From Bacteroidota bacterium (lineage in GTDB: Bacteria > Bacteroidota > Bacteroidia > Chitinophagales > Chitinophagaceae): a DNA stretch of 64,000 bases. Positions 37,747 through 46,515 of the stretch are shown here, piece by piece (the first letter of the stretch is position 1; each line of letters starts with the position of its first letter). A model generated the notes under the pieces. It saw only the letters and a list, made by a program, of their open reading frames with translations. It was not told the DNA's origin and searched no databases. The stretch lies in contig JAUZOD010000011.1 in NCBI GenBank assembly GCA_030706635.1, positions 1 to 64,000 of the forward strand, given 5' to 3'. Both the position numbers and the translations under genes were made by a program.

Positions 37747-38024
37747 ATGTTTACGATCGATCAAATCAAGGATGTTCATGCCAAAGTGAAAAGCGGAAAA
37801 AATTTTCCGGATTATGTCAGGGACCTGATCTTGCCAGTTACCTGCGGAAGCATCAGGACGGACAGAGCGACTACCAGAGTTTTTGCAGAAAGGCTGCTGA
37901 AACCGGTGTACAGAAATGGTCGGTCGAAACCCGGGAGATGACCTGCACCTATTTTGACCAGGTCGGCAACAAGCTGATAACAGAGCAGATACCAAAGACG
38001 CTGGTAGAATCCTTCCCCGATTAG
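37747..38024 (+). pseudogene. DUF1398-family gene with internal deletion
   Basis: The ATG at 37747 opens a typical DUF1398 (YbcV-like) N-terminus: MFTIDQIKDVHAKVKSGKNF and PDYVRDL. After about codon 28 the frame changes. From about 37834 another frame reads YLRKHQDGQSDYQSFCRKAA, then ETGVQKWSVETREMTCTYFD and QIPKTLVESFPD, ending at TAG 38022-38024, which is the family's C-terminal half. About 45 middle codons are missing and the frame is lost. The gene is dead. The product's function was unknown anyway. Confidence 0.82.
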
Positions 38025-38136
38025 GGATACTCTTATTCTTTTTACGATTGCCGCAAAATCACCCGCTATTTGTCGTTTTCGCCCCCGGCTTATACCAGTT
38101 GTTGCCTTTAACTTTGCTGGTATAAAAATCAATATT

Positions 38137-38595
38137 ATGTCAGACAACAGCGTTTCATTGCACAGGGTAATAAAAGCATCTCCTGAAAAAATATATCGCG
38201 CCTTTACAGACGGCAATGCCGTGGCGGCATGGCTTCCACCCTATGGATATCTATGCGTGGTGCATAGCCTCGAAGCAAAAAAAGGCGGCAGTTACAAGAT
38301 GCGATTCATCAATTTTACTACGGGTAACGGGCACTCATTTGGCGGGAATTATATTGACGTCAGGCCTAACGAGTTTCTCCGGTACACAGATAAATTCGAC
38401 GATCCGAATGTACCCGGCGAAATGGTTACCTCGGTCTGGTTTAAAAAAGTTTCCTGCGGCACGGAATTAAAAATAACCCAGGAAGGCATCCCCGCCATGA
38501 TACCGGCAGAGATGTGTTATCTCGGCTGGCAGGAATCTTTAGAAAAATTAAAAAAACTGGTAGAGCCGGATATTCAGGACCCGCCAATGTCCTGA
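38137..38595 (+). CDS. SRPBCC/AHSA1-domain protein
   Basis: 152 residues. The START-like AHSA1 fold is indicated by the N-terminal SLHRVIKASPEKIYRAFTDG and the C-terminal PAEMCYLGWQESLEKLKKLV, with a beta-sheet core between. Such proteins bind small hydrophobic ligands in a helix-grip pocket; the specific ligand is unknown. It follows the DUF1398 remnant and is convergent with the Gfo/Idh/MocA gene. Cytoplasmic. Normal length, no oddities. Confidence 0.88.
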   Translation: MSDNSVSLHRVIKASPEKIYRAFTDGNAVAAWLPPYGYLCVVHSLEAKKGGSYKMRFINFTTGNGHSFGGNYIDVRPNEFLRYTDKFDDPNVPGEMVTSVWFKKVSCGTELKITQEGIPAMIPAEMCYLGWQESLEKLKKLVEPDIQDPPMS

Positions 38596-38644
38596 GCGCA
38601 TCTGTTATTCGTTGCAGGTATTTTAAGACTTACTGCATGTTGCG

Positions 38645-39976
38645 TTATATTACGGGCAATTTCCAGGGGGCCCGGTAGGCAGGCGTAATCAGTTTGTTGG
38701 CCGCCGTGTTGTCGCCGAAGTTTTTATCGCCATCATTCCATACCAGCATACTTTGCGTACGCATCGCAATATTGCCCATATGGGCATACATGGCCACCAG
38801 CCTGCCGTTCTCAATAGTACACACGGGATCTTTACGGGTTTTTATGCACTCCAGAAAGTTTTGCATATGCAGTCCGTGACTATCATCGCCAGTCTCTTTG
38901 GGCCGCGGCGCGACCTTGGGTTTACCATCCTGCGTTTCAGGATAAAACTCCATGATCTCGCGGTTAAGGATCAGCGTGGCATCGTCACCGATAAACGAAA
39001 GGCCGTAGGGAACGCCGTAGGGACCGCTCTCTATGCCGGCAGTATTCTCCCAACTGACGGTATAATCCGGTAACTGGTAAATAACATTCAGCGTATCAAA
39101 AGTTTCATGCGCGTGATCCGGATAGGCGAAATTGCCACCTGCCGCTGTTACCGAAAGCGGCAACTGCGTAATGTTTTTAGCCCATAAGCCAATATCAAGC
39201 AGGTGCACGCCCCAGTCTGTAACCAGGCCGCCGCCGTAGTCCCAAAACATTCTCCAGTTACCGTGAAACCGGGTTTTATTAAAGGTCTTTAAAGGAGCGG
39301 GGCCCAACCACATATCGTAGTCAACACCAGCAGGCACGGCGCTATCAGGCACTTTAATATCGCCAATGCCATAATTAAAATTGCCCCAGATATTTACCTT
39401 TCTCAATTGTCCTATGGCGCCTTTTTGAATCAGTTCCATTGCCTTTTTAAACAGCGGGCCGCTCCGTTGCTGCATGCCCACCTGCACTACCCGGTTGTAT
39501 TTCCTCGTTGCCCGCATCATGATATCGCACTCGGCGATGCTATTGGCCAAAGGTTTTTCTACGTAAACGTCTTTACCGGCTTCACAGGCGGCCACAAAAG
39601 GCAGGCAGTGCCAATGGTCCGGCGTTCCGATAATCACGGCATCCACATCCTTATCTTCCAGCAGTTTCCGGTAGTCGGAATACTGTCTGGGCGCTTTTCC
39701 CTGTATTTTTAAAACATCCGCAGTGCGTTGGTCAAGGATGTTACGGTCAACATCACACAACGCAGTACAGGTAACACCCGGCTGTTTCATGGCACCTCGC
39801 AGATCGCCAAAGCCCATGCCACGGCAACCGATCAGGGCAATATTGATCGTGTCGCTGGCGGAAACATTTTTGTTCTTTGAGGCAGCCCAGAGCGGTGCAG
39901 GAACGATGCTGGCTAAACCTGTAGCTGCAGCCAGTTTGGTAGTGTTGGTTAAAAACCTCCGACGAGTAGTATCCAT
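38645..39976 (-). CDS. Gfo/Idh/MocA-family oxidoreductase with Tat signal
   Basis: 443 residues. A twin-arginine signal (TTRRRFLTNTTKLAAATG) directs export of the folded, cofactor-loaded protein. The Rossmann motif GCRGMG lies in INIALIGCRGMGFGDLRGAM, followed by ADAV-type ligand positions (VIIGTPDHWHCLPFV) and the family EKPLANS lysine motif. The C-terminal domain includes DYGGGLVTDWGVHLLDIGLW with the DWGVH catalytic-His region. It is likely a periplasmic sugar or inositol-type dehydrogenase using tightly bound NAD(P). Monocistronic; substrate unknown. A separate decayed member of this family is at 27404-27772. Confidence 0.9.
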   Translation of the reverse strand: MDTTRRRFLTNTTKLAAATGLASIVPAPLWAASKNKNVSASDTINIALIGCRGMGFGDLRGAMKQPGVTCTALCDVDRNILDQRTADVLKIQGKAPRQYSDYRKLLEDKDVDAVIIGTPDHWHCLPFVAACEAGKDVYVEKPLANSIAECDIMMRATRKYNRVVQVGMQQRSGPLFKKAMELIQKGAIGQLRKVNIWGNFNYGIGDIKVPDSAVPAGVDYDMWLGPAPLKTFNKTRFHGNWRMFWDYGGGLVTDWGVHLLDIGLWAKNITQLPLSVTAAGGNFAYPDHAHETFDTLNVIYQLPDYTVSWENTAGIESGPYGVPYGLSFIGDDATLILNREIMEFYPETQDGKPKVAPRPKETGDDSHGLHMQNFLECIKTRKDPVCTIENGRLVAMYAHMGNIAMRTQSMLVWNDGDKNFGDNTAANKLITPAYRAPWKLPVI

Positions 39977-40010
39977 ATAGCTTTGTTTTATACAGTCTTA
40001 AGCCGCCCCG

Positions 40011-40802
40011 CTACTTGCTTTGAAAAAACGTGAGGACATTCTTTTCGAATTCGTCCCGGTGCTCGATCAGCGTTGCATGTCCCGAGTGCGGCACGATCCA
40101 TAGCCAGGCTTTTGGAATATGCTGCCAGATCAGCACCGTATGGGGCACGGGGATCAGGTCGTGATCGCCACCGATCACCAGCGTGGGCGTGCTGATCTTA
40201 TCGAGGTCTGTGGCTTTCCATTGCGGTTGGTACAGATCGAGGTCATTGTATTTGAGTTCTGCCTTCTCTTTGGCAGAGAGATTCGACCGGGCGTGCATCT
40301 TGCGGGTATCCGCTTCCATATCACGGATAACGTCCGCAGGCAAGGCCGTCGAATCCACGAAGATGTTGGCGCCCGTGATCGCCATCTTTTTCAGTTTCTC
40401 CGGGTGCCGCATGGCGATCCCCACCCCGTCAATACCGCCGTCGCTCCAGCCGATGAAATATGCCGGGCCGGTATGGAGCGAATCGAGCAGCGCGCTGAAA
40501 TCGTCGGCGATCATCTCAAAGCTGAGGGAGTCCGCCGGATCAACCGACTTGCCATGCGCCCGCGTATCCACCGCGATCACCTTATAGTATTGAGCGAAAA
40601 AGGGAATGATGCCTTTAAAGGCAGCAATCGAGCCGCCGTTGCCGTGCGCCAGCAGCAAGGGTTCACCCCGACCATACACTTCGTAGTACAGTTTCACACC
40701 GCGTGTATTGCAGTAATGTCCCGCCGCTGGGTTATTGCCGTAGGGAATCTGTGCCAGGGTGAAAATCGGTACGAGCGCCAGGATCAGGAACGAAAATCGC
40801 AT
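40011..40802 (-). CDS. Secreted alpha/beta hydrolase
   Basis: 263 residues from the ATG at 40802; 19 upstream open codons are not needed because the chosen start gives a signal peptide (1-16). The oxyanion segment (LLLAHGNGGS), the nucleophile elbow GWSDGG, the acid GGDHDL and the His in VPHSGHATLIEH make a complete Ser-Asp-His triad. The HGxGG and GxSxG spacing fits esterase/lactonase-type hydrolases. Monocistronic, near the Gfo/Idh/MocA gene. Substrate unknown; a sugar ester is only one possibility. Confidence 0.88.
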   Translation of the reverse strand: MRFSFLILALVPIFTLAQIPYGNNPAAGHYCNTRGVKLYYEVYGRGEPLLLAHGNGGSIAAFKGIIPFFAQYYKVIAVDTRAHGKSVDPADSLSFEMIADDFSALLDSLHTGPAYFIGWSDGGIDGVGIAMRHPEKLKKMAITGANIFVDSTALPADVIRDMEADTRKMHARSNLSAKEKAELKYNDLDLYQPQWKATDLDKISTPTLVIGGDHDLIPVPHTVLIWQHIPKAWLWIVPHSGHATLIEHRDEFEKNVLTFFQSK

Positions 40803-41085
40803 GCACGGGGTTTGACTGAAGTTAAGAAAAGTTCCGGAGAATACGATTTCGATCTGCAATAATTGGCCGGCGCAATCTTTAGCTTAAATGCACAGTCCAG
40901 TTGTGAGGGCAAATATTGGGTGTCGGCATCCTTACAGGGTTTTGGGTTTACGTTCCGGCACAAGGTGGTCGAAACTCAACTTACTTAGAGTGTGTGATGG
41001 GGAGATGGTGAAATCCCAGGATTTTATTGATGATGTGGCTGTACTTTAAATTGGTAAGTTTGATGCGAACTCATTTATTTTCAGG

Positions 41086-41445
41086 TTAAGGAAATAGCGC
41101 CGAGATGGTAGTCATGGGCAGAAACATTTTGCCGCTATCAGGCAGTTTGATGAACCAATATTTAAGATAAAATTCCTCAGCATCTTCGTCCAGCGGATCG
41201 ACAATGACCGCAATGGAGCCGATCGTTTCCGATGTCTCGTAAGATCTTTTGAGCGCTTCAATCAGCAGATCGTTTCCAAGTCCTTTACCTTTAGAAGACA
41301 TGCCTATTGCCAACCGCCCAGGCAAGGTCGCCGGCAAATCCTGATAGGCAGGAGGCATTTTTTTCAAGATGTATTCCGGAACAAATTCCCCCCGTATGGA
41401 TGCATTCGAGAGAGGATAAGCGCAACTGGTTAAAATCCGTCTAAA
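41086..41445 (-). pseudogene. Truncated GNAT acetyltransferase (TacT-like) remnant
   Basis: The minus strand reads from a stop at 41448-41446 to the end without a proper start: YPLSNASIRGEFVPE, then LPGRLAIGMSSKGKGLGNDL (the acetyl-CoA R/QxxGxG/A loop) and EEFYLKYWFIKLPDSGKMFL. This is the C-terminal two-thirds of TacT/TA-type GNAT proteins, which acetylate charged tRNAs. The first about 60 residues are missing and only a TTG would allow initiation. No partner antitoxin gene is present. It is the second toxin-type remnant in the window. Confidence 0.75.
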
Positions 41446-41681
41446 TCAGGAGATTAATCATTCATTATCCAAATTAAATTAGGCATATTTTTATCCACAA
41501 TTAATATGCAACTTTTATGCAATCACCACGGATAGGAGAGGCAATTTCGCAAATAAAATCTATTATATTTCCCCCGGGTCAATTGCCCTGTAGACGCAAA
41601 TAATCCCATGCCCCCTCGCCTGCTCATTTTTCACATTGCCTTCAGGAAAATACATACGCGGATGAATCAAGCCAGGATCAG

Positions 41682-43154
41682 ATGACAGAAAGCCGGGCTT
41701 CACAAAAACATCCGAGACAGCTTTACCTGCTTTTCATGACTGAAATGTGGGAACGGTTTTCCTTTTATGGCATGCGTGCGCTTTTACTGGCCTACATGGT
41801 CACCGAGCTCAGGCTGGAAGAACCAAAAGCATACGCCATACTGGGCTCTTATGCTGCCCTGGTGTACACCATGCCCATGTTCGGCGGCATGATGGCTGAC
41901 CGCTTTCTGGGATATCAAAAAGCCATTGTCTTTGGCGGAATACTAATGACCATTGGCCATTTAATTTTGACCATTCCGATGGAATGGAGTTTTTTTTACG
42001 GCATGTCTTTTATCATTTGCGGAAATGGCTTTTTTAAACCGAATATTTCGAGTCTGGTGGGCACGCTCTATGAAAAAAATGACCCGAGAAAAGACAGCGG
42101 CTTCTCGCTTTTTTATATGGGCATCAATATCGGCGCCGCGCTGGGCGGCTTACTGTGCGGATATGTTGGTGAAAAAATCAACTGGCATTATGGCTTTGGA
42201 CTAGCCGGCGTCTTTATGATACTCGGCCTGATCATTTTCAGCACTTCGAGAAAATCATTTCTTGAAAAAGGTCTTCCACCCGACCGGCAGGCTCTGAAGA
42301 AATTCATTATCCCGCACATACCCCTGGAATATCTGCTCTATGCCACAACGCTCATTGCCCTTCCGATATTGGTCAGCCTGCTAAATGCATACAGAACCAT
42401 GAACTACCTCATGTTTATTCTGGGAGCATTGGCATGCGGTTATCTGATGATGGTGGCCATCAGGCTGGACAAACCCGCCAGGCTCAAGCTTTTTGCAGCC
42501 ATGATCTTAATTATCTTCTCCATCCTGTTCTGGTCTTTTTATCAGCAATGCGAGGGATCACTCAACCTGTTCGCCCTGCGGAACGTAAACATGCGATTCC
42601 TTGGATACGCTTTACCTGCCCTTGCCGTAAATAATTTTCTTCCCCCGTTTTTTGTGGTCGTGCTGAGCTTTGCATTCGCCAGGTTATGGCCGTTTCTGAA
42701 CAAACGAAATATAGAGCCTTCGACAACAATGAAATTCGGTTTTTCTTTTTTATTTGTCGGCGCTGCCTATTTCATATTTTACCTTGGCTGCCTGCAATCG
42801 GTGGGCACCGGCCTGATCTCGCTGTTTATTTTCATACTGGGATATTTTGTGCTTATCTGCGGCGAACTCTGCCTGTCTCCCATCGGCCTTTCCATGGTCA
42901 CCAAATTATCACCGGCCAAAATTACCGGCATGACGATGGGCATCTGGTTTTTCGCGACCGCGGTCGGCGAATTTATGGCCGGGAAAATCGGCTCCATGAT
43001 GAGTGTGCCGAAAGCGATTGTCAATGACCCTGTGAAATCGCTGCCCTATTATTCCGTCATATTATTTCAAATCGCTTCCTGGTCTATCCTGATCGGCGCG
43101 CTGATTATGCTTTTTAACAGACTACTGCGCAGATGGATGGCCGATGTAAAATAA
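41682..43154 (+). CDS. Proton-dependent oligopeptide (POT/PTR) transporter
   Basis: 490 residues, 12-14 helices. The N-terminal EMWERFSFYGMRALLLAYMV contains the ExxERxxYYG-type proton-coupling motif (here ERFSFYG). DRFLGYQKAIVFGG and SGFSLFYMGINIGAALGGLL (the PTR2 signature) follow. It imports di- and tripeptides with protons in the inner membrane. It precedes the aldolase-GH78-GH127 genes by 110 bp and is probably separately transcribed. A weak GC hairpin with a T run lies just after the stop. It may feed on peptides released by the nearby M1 peptidase; this is inference. Confidence 0.92.
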   Translation: MTESRASQKHPRQLYLLFMTEMWERFSFYGMRALLLAYMVTELRLEEPKAYAILGSYAALVYTMPMFGGMMADRFLGYQKAIVFGGILMTIGHLILTIPMEWSFFYGMSFIICGNGFFKPNISSLVGTLYEKNDPRKDSGFSLFYMGINIGAALGGLLCGYVGEKINWHYGFGLAGVFMILGLIIFSTSRKSFLEKGLPPDRQALKKFIIPHIPLEYLLYATTLIALPILVSLLNAYRTMNYLMFILGALACGYLMMVAIRLDKPARLKLFAAMILIIFSILFWSFYQQCEGSLNLFALRNVNMRFLGYALPALAVNNFLPPFFVVVLSFAFARLWPFLNKRNIEPSTTMKFGFSFLFVGAAYFIFYLGCLQSVGTGLISLFIFILGYFVLICGELCLSPIGLSMVTKLSPAKITGMTMGIWFFATAVGEFMAGKIGSMMSVPKAIVNDPVKSLPYYSVILFQIASWSILIGALIMLFNRLLRRWMADVK

Positions 43155-43264
43155 ATTCAGACGCCCGTCCGGGAGATTTTTTAAAAATGTTAATATCTGT
43201 TTAGTATTCATTAATAACGGTACGGAATCTTTTCCCTGTTTAAGATATTTTTGAAAGAAAGAAT

Positions 43265-44197
43265 ATGGATATAGCATGGAAGGGCGTTTTTCCCGCGCTG
43301 ACGACCAAATTCAATGCAGATGATACGTTAGATCTGGAGCTTTTTAATAAGAACCTCGACTTTCAGTTGAAATGCGGGATGAGCGGGATAATCCTTGGCG
43401 GCTCATTAGGCGAAGCGAGCGTGCTCACTTTAGAAGAAAAGGAAATACTCGTTAAAAATACTGTCGCCAGGGCGGGCGGCAAAGTCCCCGTTATTTTAAA
43501 TATTGCAGAAGGCGCCACCCGGGACGCCATCAGCCAGGCGAGACTCGCCCGAAAATGGGGAGCTGCGGGGTTGATGTTACTGCCCCCGATGCGTTATAAA
43601 TCCGATCACCGGGAAACGCTGGAATTTCTGAAATCAGTCGCTGCTTCAACGGATCTTCCCATTGTCATTTACAATAATCCGATAGATTACAAAAATGAAA
43701 TTACACTTTCGTTGTTCGGCGATCTGACGGAATGTGAAAACATTCAGGCGGTTAAGGAATCAACCAGGGATGTAACCAATGTCACCCGAATGATCAATCG
43801 TTTCGGCGATCGTTTTAAAATCCTGTGCGGAGTGGATACGCTTGCCGTGGAGGAACTGGCTCTGGGAGCCCATGGCTGGATCGCCGGTCTGGTCTGCGCA
43901 TTTCCCGCCGAAACAGTTGCTATTTATAACCTGGTCATGGATGGAAGGCTCGGGGAGGCAGCTAAAATATACAGATGGTTTATGCCCCTTCTTGAGTTTG
44001 ACATTCACCCCAAGCTGGTGCAATACATTAAATTAGCAGAAGCTCAGGTAGGTCTCGGCAGCGAACATGTCCGAGCTCCGCGCTTAGCGCTCGTTGGAAA
44101 GGAGCGGGAGAATATCCTCTCGATTATTGCCCACGCCTTATCAGTAAGACCAGCGCTGTCACCGAGACCGGTTTCGGCAATGCAAAGATCCCTGTAG
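43265..44197 (+). CDS. DapA-family aldolase, probably for a 2-keto-3-deoxy sugar acid
   Basis: 310 residues. (Beta/alpha)8 class-I aldolase. The Schiff-base Lys164 is in IQAVKESTRDV, Y136 is in IVIYNNPIDYK, and the 'GGSLGEASVLT' loop is present. In the DHDPS family such proteins include biosynthetic DapA and catabolic KDG/KDR aldolases. The linkage to GH78 and GH127 genes and a divergent sugar locus favours the catabolic type, giving pyruvate plus an aldehyde. It is the first gene of a three-gene unit (61 and 34 bp gaps). It could supply the aldolase step missing from the operon at 4453-10087; this is inference. Confidence 0.85.
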   Translation: MDIAWKGVFPALTTKFNADDTLDLELFNKNLDFQLKCGMSGIILGGSLGEASVLTLEEKEILVKNTVARAGGKVPVILNIAEGATRDAISQARLARKWGAAGLMLLPPMRYKSDHRETLEFLKSVAASTDLPIVIYNNPIDYKNEITLSLFGDLTECENIQAVKESTRDVTNVTRMINRFGDRFKILCGVDTLAVEELALGAHGWIAGLVCAFPAETVAIYNLVMDGRLGEAAKIYRWFMPLLEFDIHPKLVQYIKLAEAQVGLGSEHVRAPRLALVGKERENILSIIAHALSVRPALSPRPVSAMQRSL

Positions 44198-44258
44198 GAA
44201 AATTTTCCGGAACAAAATAGAAAATAGCAGAGGGAAAGTCATAAATGCCAGACAAAAA

Positions 44259-46481
44259 ATGACGAAGTCAAAAGAAATAGAACTGCTTTCCGTCGTTTCT
44301 GCTTTGCTCATTCTGGCAACCTGCCCCGCGGCCAAAGCGCAGGACGGAGACGGTAAAAAAGTCCGGCCAGCTTCGCATGCGCCAATCAAAGATTATGGGC
44401 TAAAAGAATACATTTATCTGTCTAAAGACTTACCGCATGTTGAAAACAAGTTCTGGAAGCTGGTTTGTCAGATGCCATATAACTGCCAGTTTCAACCATG
44501 GATTCAGCTGAAAGCGCCAGAGGGCAGGCTTATCAGCCTGAACTCAAGTAATCCCCTGGTTCTTTATCTCACCAAAACGGAAAAGTATCAGACAAAGTCC
44601 GGCGAACAGCATTATGAAGCAAAGCATTGGATAAGTGGTGAGGGTGCGATCTATACTATACCGGCGGGCGTGCTGGTCGAGGCTGTAAAATACCGGGAAA
44701 CAGGTTACGATACGAAAATCGCGGGTTCTTTTGAATGCAACGATAACGATTATAATATTCTATGGAAGAAAGGGGCCCGGACCGCCTATCTCTGCTTGCG
44801 GGATCACTTTTACGACTGTCCCGACCGCGAAAGGGTTGGATTCTGGGGCGATGGAACGCCTGAATTAGACCAGTGTTTTTATGCTTTTGATACTGCTTCC
44901 CATGCGCTTTGTAAAGAGCTGGTACGAAGGCCGCTGGACGCCGGTTTCTATCCTGGTCAGCAACTGGAGTTTCTGGGTAAATATGGCTTGTGGTTTTATT
45001 ATATGCAAACCGGCGACCTGGAATCTATAAAGCTGGTTTACGACTCAACGAAAAATTTTCTTTTTAACACCTATCGGTTTGGCCACAAAAATCAGTGGTT
45101 CGACTGGGGAAAAGATATTAAGGATATTGCCGTAACAGAGATTTGTTTTATGTACATAGACCTGAAGTCATTGAAAAAAATGGCCGAACTTACCGGGCAT
45201 GATTCGGACACCACAGCGATTAACAAAAAACTCGACAGCATAAAAAGCACATTTAACAGCAGTTACTGGAAAGGGAATTACTATATGTCAGCCCAGGTGT
45301 CCAGTCCGGACGACCGGGCTAACGCCATGGCAATAAACGCGGGGTTGGCGGAAAATACCAAATGGGACGCGATCTATAAAAATGTTCTTACCAAGTATCA
45401 GAACTCCAGTTGTTTTTTCGACCGCTGGGTATTTGAGGCGCTTTGTACAATGGGAAAACAGGATTATGCTCTATTGAGAATGTACTCCCGCTACAGAACC
45501 ATGATTCCCTGCAGCTTCACTACACTATGGGAACATTATGACCGGTGGTGGGCTTCCAGGATAAATGCCTTCGACCAGGGCTCTTCCCTGAATCATGGCT
45601 GGAATCCTCCCGTCCTCCTGTTGTCGCAAACCATCGCCGGCATTTCCCCGGAAGAGGCCGGTTGGAAAACATATCATGTTTTCCCAAAGGAAGCTTTTCT
45701 GAATTCAATTAAAGTGGTTGTTCCCAGCATAAAGGGCGACATAAAAGTGAACCTGCATAAAACGACTACCAAATATTCACTCGGACTTATTTCACCGCCA
45801 AATACAAAAGCGATTGTGGGTATTCCAAAAGGTTCATTCTCAGATTTGACATCGATCCAAGTGAATGGCGTGACTATCTGGGATCGGTCCTATATCGGTG
45901 GAGTCAACGGAATATCCCGGGCCGGTGAAGATTCCGGTTATATTAAGTTTTATGCAGAACCAGGAAGCTGGAATTTTGTGGCGACCGGAATGCTGCCCAT
46001 CGTTTCACCAAAACCGGCGGCGGCAGTTCCAATGGCCAGACAGAAACTGGATAAGAAATCCTGGACTGCAACCTCGTCCGTAAAAGATAGTGTGTTCTCT
46101 TTCAACGACGACAAGATTTCCACGGAAGCAGCCAACGCCATTGATGAAGATCACTGGACGGGCTGGCGGGATATGACCCACAAACAGCACCCCATGCAAT
46201 GGTTCCTGGTTGATATGAAGAAGCAGCAAAAATTTGATCAGGTCGTAGTCGACAATACCTGGGCACTTTGGGATTCGCCGAATAAGTATTCGGTATCGGT
46301 CTCACACGACGGCAAAAAATGGGGTGCCCCGGTTGCATCCGGATCAGGAGAACCGGGAATTACAACGATAAATTTCCCGGAACAAAATGTCCGCTATATT
46401 AAAATTACGCAAACAGGTAAAGACACAACGTATAACTGGTCAATCTATGAGCTTGATGTATACCGGGGAAAGAATAAGTAA
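44259..46481 (+). CDS. GH78 alpha-L-rhamnosidase-like enzyme with C-terminal F5/8 type C domain
   Basis: 740 residues with a signal peptide (about 1-27). A short beta domain precedes the (alpha/alpha)6 barrel. The active-site block CPDRERVGFWGD corresponds to the GH78 DCPxRxERxGWxGD motif. The catalytic Glu segment TTLWEHYDRW is present, then a C-terminal beta domain (PSIKGDIKVNLHKTTTKYSL). From about 610 an F5/8 type C (CBM32-like) domain follows (SAANAIDEDHWTGWRD-type and NVRYIKITQTGKDTT). It would release terminal rhamnose (or a related sugar) from pectin or other glycans, in the periplasm or on the surface. It is in an operon with the aldolase and GH127. Confidence 0.85.
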   Translation: MTKSKEIELLSVVSALLILATCPAAKAQDGDGKKVRPASHAPIKDYGLKEYIYLSKDLPHVENKFWKLVCQMPYNCQFQPWIQLKAPEGRLISLNSSNPLVLYLTKTEKYQTKSGEQHYEAKHWISGEGAIYTIPAGVLVEAVKYRETGYDTKIAGSFECNDNDYNILWKKGARTAYLCLRDHFYDCPDRERVGFWGDGTPELDQCFYAFDTASHALCKELVRRPLDAGFYPGQQLEFLGKYGLWFYYMQTGDLESIKLVYDSTKNFLFNTYRFGHKNQWFDWGKDIKDIAVTEICFMYIDLKSLKKMAELTGHDSDTTAINKKLDSIKSTFNSSYWKGNYYMSAQVSSPDDRANAMAINAGLAENTKWDAIYKNVLTKYQNSSCFFDRWVFEALCTMGKQDYALLRMYSRYRTMIPCSFTTLWEHYDRWWASRINAFDQGSSLNHGWNPPVLLLSQTIAGISPEEAGWKTYHVFPKEAFLNSIKVVVPSIKGDIKVNLHKTTTKYSLGLISPPNTKAIVGIPKGSFSDLTSIQVNGVTIWDRSYIGGVNGISRAGEDSGYIKFYAEPGSWNFVATGMLPIVSPKPAAAVPMARQKLDKKSWTATSSVKDSVFSFNDDKISTEAANAIDEDHWTGWRDMTHKQHPMQWFLVDMKKQQKFDQVVVDNTWALWDSPNKYSVSVSHDGKKWGAPVASGSGEPGITTINFPEQNVRYIKITQTGKDTTYNWSIYELDVYRGKNK

Positions 46482-46515
46482 CCGTATATTGAGAGCTGAT
46501 ACCATATAAAAGAAT

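Noticed and set aside
40863-41085. Short minus-strand tail reading SKLSFDHLVPERKPKTL
   Set aside because: Only 17 codons before a stop, too little to tell from chance; no mobile-element ends were found.
43246-43253. TATTTTTG as promoter of the aldolase operon
   Set aside because: It is 11 nt before the ATG and lacks a TTTG at the right distance; likely chance in AT-rich DNA.
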